From contig NZ_JABBND010000001.1 in assembly GCF_012933465.1 (NCBI RefSeq), forward strand, positions 248,001-312,000: DNA of 64,000 nt. Direction: 5' to 3'. Each line of letters starts with the position of its first letter. The stretch's first letter is position 1. The position numbers and the translations under genes were made by a program. Under the pieces are notes generated by a model that made no database searches, was not told the DNA's origin, and saw nothing but the letters and a program-made list of their open reading frames with translations. Source of the DNA: Actinomycetospora sp. TBRC 11914. GTDB lineage: Bacteria > Actinomycetota > Actinomycetes > Mycobacteriales > Pseudonocardiaceae. Below are positions 40,543-48,679 of this stretch, piece after piece.

Positions 40543-41876
40543 GCACGCGCTGGGGCACCGCGGCCCGCACGCTCGGCACCCAGGCGCTGCTGCTCGCCGC
40601 GCTGCCCGCCACCGCCGCCGTCACCGCCGGGGCCCTGGTGCGCTCCGCCGTCGTCGGGACGCCGGCGCGCGGGGTCCCGGAGCGGCCCCGGACGGTGCTG
40701 GTCAGCGGCGGGAAGATGACCAAGGCGCTGACCCTGGCGCGCGCGTTCCACGCGGCCGGGCACCGCGTCGTCCTCGTCGAGTCCGGGCGCTACCGCCTCA
40801 CCGGGCACCGGTTCTCCCGTGCCGTGGACGCCTTCCACGTCGTCCCGCCGCCGGAGGACCCGGGCTACGCCGACGCCCTGGTCGACGTGGTGCGCCGCGA
40901 GGGCGTCGACGTGTACGTGCCGGTGTGCAGCCCGGCCTCGAGCCGCTACGACGCGCTCGCCAAGCCGGTGCTCGAGCAGTGGTGCGAGGTGCTGCACGGC
41001 GACGCCGAGGCGATCGACACGGTCGACGACAAGGCCGCCTTCGCCGAGGCCGCCCGGGCCTCCGGGCTGTCGGTGCCCGAGACCCACCGCGTCACCTCGC
41101 CCGACGAGGTCGCGGCGTTCGCGTTCCCCGACGACGGCACCCGCTACGTGCTCAAGAGCATCCCGTACGACGCGGTGAACCGTCTCGACCTCACGCCGCT
41201 GCCGCGCCCGACCCGCGAGGAGACGGCCGCCTTCGCCCGTTCCAAGCCGATCGGACCGGACACGCCCTGGATCCTGCAGGCGTTCGTGCCGGGCCGGGAG
41301 TACTGCACGCACGGCACCGCCCGCGACGGCCGGCTCCGGGTGTACTGCTGCTGCGAGTCGTCGGCGTTCCAGGTCAACTACGCGCCGGTCGACGTGCCCG
41401 CGATCGAGCGGTGGGTCGAGACCTTCGTCGCCGAGCGGAAGCTCACCGGGCAGTACTCGTTCGACGTCATGGTCGGCGAGGACGGCGAGCCGGTCGCGCT
41501 GGAGTGCAACCCGCGCACCCACTCGGCGATCACGATGTTCCACGACCAGCCCGGGGACCTCGCCCGCGCCTACCTCGAGCACGCCTCCCCCGGCCGCGAC
41601 GACTCCGTGCTGCGGCCGAGCGCGACGGGCCGCCCCACGTACTGGCTCTACCACGAGCTGTGGCGGATGCTCCGCCACCCGACGAGCGCCCCGGAGCGGC
41701 TGCGGGTGGTCCTGCGCGGCACCGACGCGATCTTCGACCTCGACGACCCGCTGCCATTCCTGCTGGTGCACCACCTCCAGATCCCGGTGCTGCTCTGGCA
41801 CGCGCTGCGCGAGGGCCGCCGGTGGGTGCGGATCGACTTCAACATCGGCAAGCTCGTCGAGCCTGCCGGAGACTGA
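40539..41876 (+). CDS. mysC: ATP-grasp mycosporine-glycine synthase
   Basis: A 445-residue ATP-grasp ligase that attaches glycine to 4-deoxygadusol. N-terminal hydrophobic segment (about residues 12-37), then TVLVSGGKMTKALTLARAFHAAGHRVVLVE, VDDKAAFAEAARASGLSVPET, YVLKSIPYDAVNR, ILQAFVPGREYCTHG, and GQYSFDVMVGEDGEPVALECNPRTHSA (ATP and Mg site). Length and blocks fit MysC. Starts at the GTGA overlap with the dioxygenase; 18 bp before mysD. Confidence 0.92.
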   Translation: MSTRWGTAARTLGTQALLLAALPATAAVTAGALVRSAVVGTPARGVPERPRTVLVSGGKMTKALTLARAFHAAGHRVVLVESGRYRLTGHRFSRAVDAFHVVPPPEDPGYADALVDVVRREGVDVYVPVCSPASSRYDALAKPVLEQWCEVLHGDAEAIDTVDDKAAFAEAARASGLSVPETHRVTSPDEVAAFAFPDDGTRYVLKSIPYDAVNRLDLTPLPRPTREETAAFARSKPIGPDTPWILQAFVPGREYCTHGTARDGRLRVYCCCESSAFQVNYAPVDVPAIERWVETFVAERKLTGQYSFDVMVGEDGEPVALECNPRTHSAITMFHDQPGDLARAYLEHASPGRDDSVLRPSATGRPTYWLYHELWRMLRHPTSAPERLRVVLRGTDAIFDLDDPLPFLLVHHLQIPVLLWHALREGRRWVRIDFNIGKLVEPAGD

Positions 41877-41894
41877 GAACGGAGTGGACTGACC

Positions 41895-42953
41895 GTGCGG
41901 GTGCTGCACCTCGTCGGGTCGCCCACCGGCGAGTTCCTCGCCGAGCTGTCCCGGCTCTACGCCCGCGACGCGCTCGAGACCCTGGCCGACCCGGAGCGCT
42001 ACGAGGTCGCGATCGCACACGTCGCGCCTGGCGGCCGGTGGTCGTTCCCGGCCGACCTGACCGGGCCCGGGCTCGACGCGGCCCCGGCGCTGGAGGTCGA
42101 CGAGGCCGTGTCGCACCTGCGCGCGCTCGCGCCCGACGTCGTCGTCCCCCAGATGTTCTGCCGACCCGGCATGACGTCCTACCGCGCCCTGTTCGAGGTG
42201 CTCGGCGTCCCGGTCATCGGCAACCCGCCGGACGTCATGGCCGTCGGCGCCGACAAGCCACGGGCCCGGGCGGTCGTCGCGCACGGTGGGGTGGCCGTCC
42301 CGGAGGGCGTCGTGGTGCACCCCGGGGAGCACCCGGCCCTGCCCGCGCTGCCGGTCGTCGTCAAGCCGGCCGACTCGGACAACTCCCTCGGGATCACCCT
42401 CGTTCGCCGGCCCGAGGAGGTCGGGCCGGCGCTCGCGGCGGCGTTCGAGCACGCGTCGGCGGCGCTGGTCGAGACCTACGTGCCCGCGGGCCGGGAGGTG
42501 CGCTGCGCCGTCGTCGAGCGCGACCGGGCCGGGGGCGGCACCGAACTGGTCTGCCTGCCGCTCGAGGAGTACCCGGTGGACGCCGAGGCGGCGCCGATCC
42601 GGCTGCCCGCCGACAAGCTCGCCCGCGACGACGACGGCGGGCTCGGCCTGGTCGCGAAGGGCGCCGGCCGGGCGTGGATCGTCGACCCGACCGACCCGGT
42701 GACGCCCGCGGTGTGGGAGGCCGCCCGGCGCTGCCACGTCGCGCTCGGGTGCCGCGACTACGGGCTGTTCGACTTCCGCGTCGACCCCGACGGCCGGCCC
42801 TGGTTCCTCGAGGCCGGCCTGTACTGCTCGTTCGCGCGCTCCAGCGTGGTCACGACGATGGCCGTGGCGGCCGGGACCGGACCCGAGGAGCTGTTCGCCG
42901 AGATGGCCGGCCGCGCCGGCCGCCGTCGGCAGCCCGAGCGATCGCTCCCGTAG
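41895..42953 (+). CDS. mysD: D-Ala-D-Ala ligase-like mycosporine ligase
   Basis: A 352-residue ATP-grasp enzyme of the D-Ala-D-Ala ligase type: FEVLGVPVIGNPPDVMAVGADKPRARAVV, VVVKPADSDNSLGITLVR, VETYVPAGREVRCAVVE, LPLEEYPVD and CRDYGLFDFRVDPDGRPWFLEAG. In mys clusters this enzyme adds a second amino acid to mycosporine-glycine to give di-substituted products such as shinorine. GTG at 41895 has a weak GGAG site. The 3' end also carries a perfect palindrome that looks like an operator for the downstream SMR-tetR pair. Confidence 0.9.
   Translation: MRVLHLVGSPTGEFLAELSRLYARDALETLADPERYEVAIAHVAPGGRWSFPADLTGPGLDAAPALEVDEAVSHLRALAPDVVVPQMFCRPGMTSYRALFEVLGVPVIGNPPDVMAVGADKPRARAVVAHGGVAVPEGVVVHPGEHPALPALPVVVKPADSDNSLGITLVRRPEEVGPALAAAFEHASAALVETYVPAGREVRCAVVERDRAGGGTELVCLPLEEYPVDAEAAPIRLPADKLARDDDGGLGLVAKGAGRAWIVDPTDPVTPAVWEAARRCHVALGCRDYGLFDFRVDPDGRPWFLEAGLYCSFARSSVVTTMAVAAGTGPEELFAEMAGRAGRRRQPERSLP
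42936..42947. promoter_or_regulatory. TetR-type operator 1 (inside the end of mysD)
   Basis: GAGCGATCGCTC, a perfect 12-bp palindrome ending 6 bp before the mysD stop. Its outer GAGC/GCTC arms match operator 2, 24 bp downstream centre to centre, on either side of a TAGAAT box. Confidence 0.65.
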
Positions 42954-42956
42954 AAT
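42951..42956 (+). promoter_or_regulatory. -10 box of the SMR-tetR promoter
   Basis: TAGAAT fits the actinobacterial -10 pattern (TAnnnT). It overlaps the mysD stop codon and sits between the two palindromes, 39 bp before the SMR start. No good -35 box is seen. Confidence 0.55.
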
Positions 42957-42959
42957 CTG

Positions 42960-42971
42960 GAGCGAGTGCTC
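42960..42971. promoter_or_regulatory. TetR-type operator 2
   Basis: GAGCGAGTGCTC: GAGC and GCTC arms around a 4-bp centre, directly after the TAGAAT box. With operator 1 it would let a TetR dimer pair cover the promoter of the SMR-tetR operon. Confidence 0.7.
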
Positions 42972-42994
42972 AGGTTGTCGGAAGGAGACCGGCC

Positions 42995-43324
42995 GTGGCG
43001 TACGTCTTCCTCGCGGTCGCGATCGTGTCGGAGGTCCTGGCCACCGTGTCGCTGAAGCTCTCCGAGGGCTTCAGCCGGCTCGGTCCTTCGGTCCTGGTGT
43101 GCGTGGGCTACGCCGTCGCGTTCGTCATGCTCTCCCAGGCGCTCGTCCGCGGCCTCGGCGTCAGCCTCGCCTACGGGACCTGGTCGGCCGCGGGCGTCGC
43201 CCTCGTCGCCCTCATCGGGGCGGGATTCCTCGGCGAGCGGCTCTCCGGGATCCAGATCGGCGGCATCGTCCTGGTCATCGGCGGCGTCCTCGCCCTGGAG
43301 CTCGGCGCGGAGCACGGCCCGTGA
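42995..43324 (+). CDS. Small multidrug resistance (SMR) family transporter
   Basis: A 109-residue protein with four membrane helices. The essential helix-1 glutamate is in IVSEVLATVSLKLSEGF, and SLAYGTWSAAGVALVAL in helix 3 keeps the SMR tryptophan. Members exchange protons for cationic drugs or guanidinium. The GTG at 42995 has a GGAAGGAGA site. It is coupled (GTGA) to a TetR gene, which with the operators marks an inducible efflux module. Confidence 0.93.
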   Translation: MAYVFLAVAIVSEVLATVSLKLSEGFSRLGPSVLVCVGYAVAFVMLSQALVRGLGVSLAYGTWSAAGVALVALIGAGFLGERLSGIQIGGIVLVIGGVLALELGAEHGP

Positions 43325-43872
43325 CCGGCACGACCGACGGCCGCCTCCGCAAGGGGGAACGGCGGCGTCGGGCGCTGATCGACGCCACCGTGCGCGTCAT
43401 CGGCCGGGCCGGGGTGGCGGGGGTGAGCCAGCGCGTCGTCGCCGCCGAGGCCGACGTGCCGGCCAGCGCGGTGACCTACTACTTCCCCACCGTCGACGAC
43501 CTCCTCCTCACCGTCCTCAGCGACGTCAACGCCGCCTACCTGGCCCGGCTCGACGACGCCGCCCGCGCCGACGACCCCCTCGACGCGCTCACCGACGTGG
43601 TCGTCGCCGCCGGCCGCGGCGACGGTGGCGCCCGCGCCGCGGCCGAGCTCGAGCTGTTCGCGCTGGCGGGGCGGGGCGGGCCCTGGCAGGCGGAGTACGA
43701 GCGCTGGACGGCCGGCCTCGAACGGTTCCTCGGCCGCTACGACCTCGACGGCGAGCACCTCGCCCTGGCCTCGGTGACCGTGGACGGGCTGTTCCTGCGG
43801 GCCTACTGCCTCCCGCACCTGGTCCGGCCGGCGACGGTGCGCGCGGTGCTGCGGACCCTCACCGGCGCGTGA
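43321..43872 (+). CDS. TetR family regulator of the SMR gene
   Basis: A 183-residue TetR protein. Residues about 10-56 form the helix-turn-helix (RRRALIDATVRVIGRAGVAG, VSQRVVAAEADVPASAVTYYFPTVDDLL), with YYF in the recognition helix. Starts at a GTGA overlap with the SMR gene. Binding to the two GAGC-N4-GCTC palindromes upstream of the pair is the natural inference. The last 14 bp overlap the convergent alpha/beta hydrolase gene. Confidence 0.92.
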   Translation: MTGTTDGRLRKGERRRRALIDATVRVIGRAGVAGVSQRVVAAEADVPASAVTYYFPTVDDLLLTVLSDVNAAYLARLDDAARADDPLDALTDVVVAAGRGDGGARAAAELELFALAGRGGPWQAEYERWTAGLERFLGRYDLDGEHLALASVTVDGLFLRAYCLPHLVRPATVRAVLRTLTGA

Positions 43873-44764
43873 GGTCCCCGGCCTCCCGGGCCAGGAACCC
43901 GGTCAGCGTGGCCACGAACCAGTCCGGTTCCTCCTCGGCGACGAAGTGCCCCGTCGGCGCGACGACGTCGGTGAGCCGCGGCGCGTGGGCTCGCAGGGCA
44001 TCCGCGACCGCGTGGCCCATGCGCCCGCCGCCGCCGACGGCGAGCACCGGCATCGCCAGGGGCCGGCCCGCGAGGAGCGAGCGGTTGTCGGCCCCGTCGG
44101 CGAGGAGGTCGCGGTACTGGGCGAAGCCGGCCCGCAGCCGCTCCCGGCCGCGGTAGGCCCGCGCGTACCAGGCGAGATCCGCGTCGGTGAAGGTGCCGGG
44201 GTTGCTCAGGGCGGTGAACGAGTCGGTGAAGAACTCGAGCTCGTGGCCGTCGAAGAGCATCTCCGGGACGCCGGGCTGCATGAAGAACCCGAAGTGCCAC
44301 ATGCCGCCGCGGGCGACGTCCATGGCCTCCTCGAGCCCGAGCCCGGGGAACACGACGTCGAGGACCACCAGGGCGGCGACCTCGTCGGGGAACTCGGCCG
44401 CCCAGGCCAGGGCGATCATGCCGCCGATGTCGTGGCCGACGACCACCGACGGCCCGGTCAGCCCGAGCGCCTCGAGCACGCCGCGGAGGTCGCGGACCTG
44501 CTCGGTCTTGCGGTACCCGTCGTCGGGGAGGTCGCTGTCGCCGGCGCCGCGCAGGTCGGGGACGACGAGCGTGTGGTGCTCGGCCAGCGCGGGCAGGACC
44601 CGCCGCCAGGCCCGACCGGTCTGGGGCCAGCCGTGGAGCAGCACGAGCGTCGGGCCGTGCCCGCCGACGGCGACGGCGAGGGTGGTGCCGTGGGTCGCGA
44701 CGCGGTGCAGGGTGAAGGACCCGGGCAGCCAGTCGTGGAACTCGGCGGTCTCGGTCGTGGTCAT
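43859..44764 (-). CDS. Epoxide hydrolase-like alpha/beta hydrolase
   Basis: A 301-residue alpha/beta hydrolase. HGWPQT gives the oxyanion hole, VGHDIGGM (about residue 115) places an Asp nucleophile at the elbow as in epoxide hydrolases and fluoroacetate/haloalkane dehalogenases, and APTGHFVAEEEP holds the catalytic His. The ATG at 44764 has a GAGGAG site upstream. It is downstream of a short-chain dehydrogenase in the same direction and probably in the same TetR-controlled unit. Confidence 0.92.
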   Translation of the reverse strand: MTTTETAEFHDWLPGSFTLHRVATHGTTLAVAVGGHGPTLVLLHGWPQTGRAWRRVLPALAEHHTLVVPDLRGAGDSDLPDDGYRKTEQVRDLRGVLEALGLTGPSVVVGHDIGGMIALAWAAEFPDEVAALVVLDVVFPGLGLEEAMDVARGGMWHFGFFMQPGVPEMLFDGHELEFFTDSFTALSNPGTFTDADLAWYARAYRGRERLRAGFAQYRDLLADGADNRSLLAGRPLAMPVLAVGGGGRMGHAVADALRAHAPRLTDVVAPTGHFVAEEEPDWFVATLTGFLAREAGDLTRR

Positions 44765-44849
44765 CGGGACTCCTCGGGGGTGCGGACGGCGAGCCGGCGG
44801 AGCCGCGGCTCGCCGACGGTGGTGAGCGACGGCCTCGGCGATCCACCGG

Positions 44850-45614
44850 TCAGGCCGCGGCCGGGTGGCGCTCGCCGCCGTTGGCGACGACGACCGAGCC
44901 GTTGACGTAGCTGCTGTGCTCGCCCACCAGGAACGCGACCACGCCCGCGATCTCCTCGGGCTCGGCGGCCCGCCCGCGCAGGGTGACCTGGCCGAGGACA
45001 CCGACGTCGTCGCCGAGCATCGTCGTCGTGCCGAGGGTGCGGACGGGACCGGGCGAGACGGCGTTGACGCGCACGCCCGCCCCGCCGAACTCCAGCGCCC
45101 ACGACCGCGTGAGCAGCTCGAGGGCGGCCTTGGACGCGCCGTAGGCGGTGCCGACGGGCGACGGCGAGCTCGCCGCGGTGGAGGTGACGTTGACGACGGC
45201 ACCCCAGCCACGCGCCGCCATCGCCGGGGCCAGGGCCCCGACCAGCAGGAACGGAGCGCGGGTGTTGACCGCCAGGTGCCGGTCGAACAGCTCGGCGTCG
45301 GTCTCCGGGGTCCCGGTGAACGCGTAGACGCCGGCGTTGTTGACCAGGACGTCGACCTCGCCCGCCTCCCGCGCGAGCCGGGCGACCTCGGCGGGGTCGG
45401 CGAGGTCCGCGGCCACGAACCGGGCCGCGCCGCCGGCGCCCTCGATCTCGGCGACGAGCTCGGCGCCCCGGGCCCGGTCGCGGCCCTGCGCCACGACGAG
45501 GGCGCCGCGCGCGGCGAGCTCGACGGCGACGGCCCGCCCGATGCCGGCCGTCGCGCCGGTGACCAGCGCGGTCCGGCCGGTGAGCTCGGCCGGGTCGTTG
45601 TTTCTGGGTTCCAT
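44850..45614 (-). CDS. Short-chain dehydrogenase/reductase
   Basis: A 254-residue classical SDR: TGATAGIG cofactor motif (about residues 19-26), NNAG at about 91, catalytic Ser in VTSTAAS and YGASK (Tyr-Lys) near 160. The conserved C-terminal region ends in VNGSVVVANGGERHP. Divergent from a TetR gene across a perfect palindrome that overlaps the promoter; a second imperfect dyad (CTGGGT/ACCCAG) lies at its start codon. Confidence 0.94.
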   Translation of the reverse strand: MEPRNNDPAELTGRTALVTGATAGIGRAVAVELAARGALVVAQGRDRARGAELVAEIEGAGGAARFVAADLADPAEVARLAREAGEVDVLVNNAGVYAFTGTPETDAELFDRHLAVNTRAPFLLVGALAPAMAARGWGAVVNVTSTAASSPSPVGTAYGASKAALELLTRSWALEFGGAGVRVNAVSPGPVRTLGTTTMLGDDVGVLGQVTLRGRAAEPEEIAGVVAFLVGEHSSYVNGSVVVANGGERHPAAA

Positions 45615-45637
45615 GACCCAGTTCTTAGCAACGAACT

Positions 45638-45655
45638 ATGGGTTGCGCAACCCAT
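45638..45655. promoter_or_regulatory. Perfect 18-bp TetR operator
   Basis: ATGGGTTGC followed by its exact complement GCAACCCAT, in the 58-bp gap between the divergent SDR and tetR genes. Placement allows repression of both. A related dyad, CTGGGT-N6-ACCCAG, lies at 45604-45621. Confidence 0.82.
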
Positions 45656-45672
45656 TCCGGTACGGTGACGAC

Positions 45673-46287
45673 GTGATCGAGCCCGCCACCCGCCCCCGCC
45701 TCACCCGCAAGGGACAGGCAACGCGCGACCGCATCGTGGCGGCGGCCGCCGACCTCATCGCCGCGCACGGGGTCGCCGGGCTGAGCCTCGACCAGGTGCG
45801 CCGGAGCGCCGCGGTGAGCGGCTCGCAGCTCTACCACTACTTCGACTCCAAGCAGTCCCTCATCGGCGCCGTCATCACCCGGCAGGCGACCGCGGCGACG
45901 GAGACCGAGCTCGGCGCGCTCGACAGCCTCGAGGCACTGCGGGCGTGGGCGGACGCCGCGGTCGAGCACCAGGCCCGCAACGGTGGGCGCGGCGGGTGCA
46001 CCCTGGGGTCGCTCGCCGGCGAGCTCAGCGCCAGCGACGAGACCTCCCGCGCCGGGCTCGCGGACGGGTTCCTGCGCTGGCAGGGAGTGCTGCGCGACGG
46101 ACTGGGAGCGATGCGCGAGCGCGGCGAGCTGCGCGCCGACGCCGACCTCGACGCGCTGGCGCTCACCCTGCTGGCGGCCCTGGCGGGCGGCAACGTCCTG
46201 AGCCAGACGATGCGGGACACGGCGCCGTTGCGCGCGGCGCTCGACGCCGCCCTGGCCCGGGTGTGCTCCTGCCTGACGACCCCCTGA
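45673..46287 (+). CDS. TetR family regulator
   Basis: A 204-residue TetR protein with helix-turn-helix at about residues 10-60 (GQATRDRIVAAAADLIAAHG, LSLDQVRRSAAVSGSQLYHYF) and an AcrR/TetR_C-type ligand domain containing GCTLGSLAGELSASDE. GTG at 45673 begins 18 bp after the palindrome. Probably controls itself and the divergent SDR/hydrolase pair. Confidence 0.92.
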   Translation: MIEPATRPRLTRKGQATRDRIVAAAADLIAAHGVAGLSLDQVRRSAAVSGSQLYHYFDSKQSLIGAVITRQATAATETELGALDSLEALRAWADAAVEHQARNGGRGGCTLGSLAGELSASDETSRAGLADGFLRWQGVLRDGLGAMRERGELRADADLDALALTLLAALAGGNVLSQTMRDTAPLRAALDAALARVCSCLTTP

Positions 46288-46318
46288 GCTCCCGAGCCGC
46301 AGGACGCGTTGCGCTGTG

Positions 46319-46346
46319 GTGTCGGCGACACTAGTGTCGCCGACAC
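46319..46346. promoter_or_regulatory. Perfect 28-bp palindrome (PadR operator)
   Basis: The half-site GTGTCGGCGACACT is followed directly by its exact reverse complement, ending one base before the PadR start codon. Each half contains an inner GTGTCG/CGACAC dyad, so two dimers could bind. Autoregulation by PadR is the likely role. Confidence 0.85.
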
Positions 46347-46347
46347 T

Positions 46348-46962
46348 ATGACGCAGCGCTCCGGTCTCGCCCTCGCCGTCCTCGCCCTCGCGGCCGAGGC
46401 GCCCATGCACCCGTACCGGATGCAGCAGCTCATCCGGGAGCGCGGCAAGGACCAGGTGGTCAACGTCGGGCAGCGCTCGCAGCTCTACAAGACGATCGAC
46501 CGGCTCGTCCGCGACGGGCTGCTCGTCGCGCAGGGCACCGAGCGGGAGGCGACCCGCCCGGAGCGCACCGTCTACGCGGCCACCGACGCCGGGCGGGAGC
46601 TGGCGGTCACCTGGACCCTCGACATGCTCACCGCGCCCCGGCACGAGTTCGCGGAGTTCATCGCCGCCCTGGCCTACCTGCCGCTGCTCACCCCCGAGGT
46701 CGCCGCGGACGCGCTGGCCCTGCGGCTCTCCGACCGCCGCGGCGAGCTCGACCGCATGCGCCACGAGATCCGGTGGGTGGCGCAGGACCTGCCGCGCATC
46801 GTGCTGATCGAGAACGAGTACGCGATCGCGCACCTCGAGACCGACGTCGCCTGGCTCGCGAAGGTCCTCGAGGACCTCCACGGCGGCGCCCTCACCTGGA
46901 CCTACGACGAGCTCGTCGACACCGCACGCCGGATGCACCCCGGCGGGGAGGACCCCTCATGA
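46348..46962 (+). CDS. PadR family transcriptional regulator
   Basis: A 204-residue PadR regulator: N-terminal winged helix (LALAVLALAAEAPMHPYRMQ, VGQRSQLYKTIDRLVRDGLLV, VYAATDAGRELAV) and a long helical C-terminal dimer domain. The ATG at 46348 is fixed by the adjoining palindrome; an earlier in-frame ATG would place the operator inside the gene. Its stop overlaps the start of the FAD monooxygenase (ATGA), the probable target gene. Confidence 0.93.
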   Translation: MTQRSGLALAVLALAAEAPMHPYRMQQLIRERGKDQVVNVGQRSQLYKTIDRLVRDGLLVAQGTEREATRPERTVYAATDAGRELAVTWTLDMLTAPRHEFAEFIAALAYLPLLTPEVAADALALRLSDRRGELDRMRHEIRWVAQDLPRIVLIENEYAIAHLETDVAWLAKVLEDLHGGALTWTYDELVDTARRMHPGGEDPS

Positions 46963-48326
46963 AGGTGATCGTCATCGGCGCCGGGACCGGCGGCATGTGC
47001 CTGGCCCACGGCCTGCGTCGGGCCGGCATCGAGGTCGCGGTCCACGAGCGCGACCGCACACGCAGCAGCGGGCTGCACGGCTACCGCGTCGGGATCTCCC
47101 CCAACGGTGCCCGCGCCCTCAAGGCGTGCCTGTCCCCCGAGCTGTTCGCGACGTTCGTGGCCACCACCGCGGCGCCCTACGACACGCTCGCCATGCTCAC
47201 CGAGCGGTACCGCACGCTCCTGCGGATGCGCATGACGGACCTGCCGCACACCGGCGGGGGCCCCGAGGACCGCGAGCACAACGTGAGCCGCATGACGCTG
47301 CGCCAGGTCCTGTTCACGGGCATGGAGGACGTCATCACCTTCGACCACTGCTTCTCCCACCTCGAGCAGCACGACGACGCCCGGGTCACCGCCCACTTCG
47401 AGGACGGGAGCTCGGACACCGGCGACCTGCTCGTCGGCGCCGACGGCGCGAGCTCCCGGGTGCGCCACCAGCACCTCCCGCACGCCACGCACACCGACAC
47501 CGGGCTGGTCGCCCTCGGCGGCAAGACGCTGCTGACCCAGCGCTCCGAGGCGCTCCTGCCGGAGGTCGTCCGCCACGGCTTCGGGATGTACTTCGACCGC
47601 CGCGGCCAGTTCGGCATCACGCACGCGGTGCGGATGCCGTGGGGTCGCGACGGCGGGCCGCGCGAGGGGGCGGGCGCGAGCGAGCGGGAGCTGGTGGAGC
47701 GCTGGCCGGGCCTGCGGTTCGACAACACCACCGACTACATCTCGTGGGCGATCACGACGTCCCGGACGATCGCGCCGAGCGACCTCCTCGAGCGCACCGG
47801 GCCCGAGGCGCTCGCCCTGGCCGCCGAGCTCAGCGCCGGCTGGGACCCCCGCTGGCTGGACCTCATCGCCACGGCCGACCCGGGCTCGACGGTCGCCCTG
47901 GCCATCCGCACCGCCGACCCCGTCCCGGCCTGGGCCCCGAGCACGGTCACGATGGTCGGGGACGCGATCCACACCATGACCCCCGGGCGCGGCGCCGGCG
48001 CCAACACCGCGCTGCGCGACGCCCGGGAGCTGCGCGACCGGCTCGTGCGGGTGCGCGACGGGGAGATGTCGCTGCTCGAGGGGGTCGGCGAGTACGAGGA
48101 CCTGATGCGCCGGTACTCGTCGCTCGCCGTCCGGGAGTCCCTCGAGTTCATGAACGACGACGGCACGGCCCGCCGCCCGGTCATCGGTCCCCTGTCGGTG
48201 GCGGCGCAGCGGACGGCGCTGCGGTTCGTCGACCACTTCCCGCCGGCCAAGCGACGCATGGCCCGCGGGTTCCAGAAGGTCCGGGACTCCGAGCTGGTGC
48301 CCTCGACCGGCCGCGGCTCGGGATGA
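46959..48326 (+). CDS. FAD-dependent monooxygenase (group A type)
   Basis: A 455-residue flavoprotein hydroxylase. FAD motifs: VIVIGAGTGGMCLAHGLRRAG at the N-terminus, VGADGASSRVRHQ, and VGDAIHTMTPGRGAGANTAL near residue 330. It resembles aromatic-polyketide or tetracycline-modifying monooxygenases more than small-phenol hydroxylases. Coupled to PadR (ATGA), a pairing common for inducible detoxification of phenolics or antibiotics. Ends exactly where the convergent DUF1330 gene ends. Confidence 0.92.
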   Translation: MKVIVIGAGTGGMCLAHGLRRAGIEVAVHERDRTRSSGLHGYRVGISPNGARALKACLSPELFATFVATTAAPYDTLAMLTERYRTLLRMRMTDLPHTGGGPEDREHNVSRMTLRQVLFTGMEDVITFDHCFSHLEQHDDARVTAHFEDGSSDTGDLLVGADGASSRVRHQHLPHATHTDTGLVALGGKTLLTQRSEALLPEVVRHGFGMYFDRRGQFGITHAVRMPWGRDGGPREGAGASERELVERWPGLRFDNTTDYISWAITTSRTIAPSDLLERTGPEALALAAELSAGWDPRWLDLIATADPGSTVALAIRTADPVPAWAPSTVTMVGDAIHTMTPGRGAGANTALRDARELRDRLVRVRDGEMSLLEGVGEYEDLMRRYSSLAVRESLEFMNDDGTARRPVIGPLSVAAQRTALRFVDHFPPAKRRMARGFQKVRDSELVPSTGRGSG

Positions 48327-48659
48327 TCAGTCGGGGGCGGCGAGCCCTTCCACGCCGACCATGTTCGCCGTGCTCGTCTCGTCGCGGATGACCTTGATGC
48401 CCTCGTACTCGGCGCCGCGGTAGAACGACTCCCACGCCTCCCGGGACGGGAACTCGAGCAGCACGAGGCGGGCGGGTTCCCAGGTCCCCTCGTAGACCGT
48501 GTACGCCCCGCCGCGGACGAGGTAGCGGCCACCGGCCGCCTCGAGCGCCGGCCGCACCTTCTCCATGTAGGTCAGGTAGCGGGGCACGTCGGTGATGTCG
48601 ACGTCGATGACGACGTAGTAGGAGCCGTCGCTGCCCGGCGCGAGGAACGGTCCGGTCAT
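48327..48659 (-). CDS. DUF1330 family protein
   Basis: A 110-residue dimeric alpha/beta-barrel protein: YYVVIDVDITDVPRYLTYMEKV, GGRYLVRGG, LVLLEFPSREAWESFYRGAEY, and KVIRDETSTANMVGVEG. This is the DUF1330 pattern; its biochemical role is not established. The ATG at 48659 has a GGGAGGCAGCC context. It lies 20 bp downstream of the DUF2182 gene on the same strand and could be co-transcribed. Confidence 0.88.
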   Translation of the reverse strand: MTGPFLAPGSDGSYYVVIDVDITDVPRYLTYMEKVRPALEAAGGRYLVRGGAYTVYEGTWEPARLVLLEFPSREAWESFYRGAEYEGIKVIRDETSTANMVGVEGLAAPD

Positions 48660-48679
48660 GGCTGCCTCCCGGACAGGAT

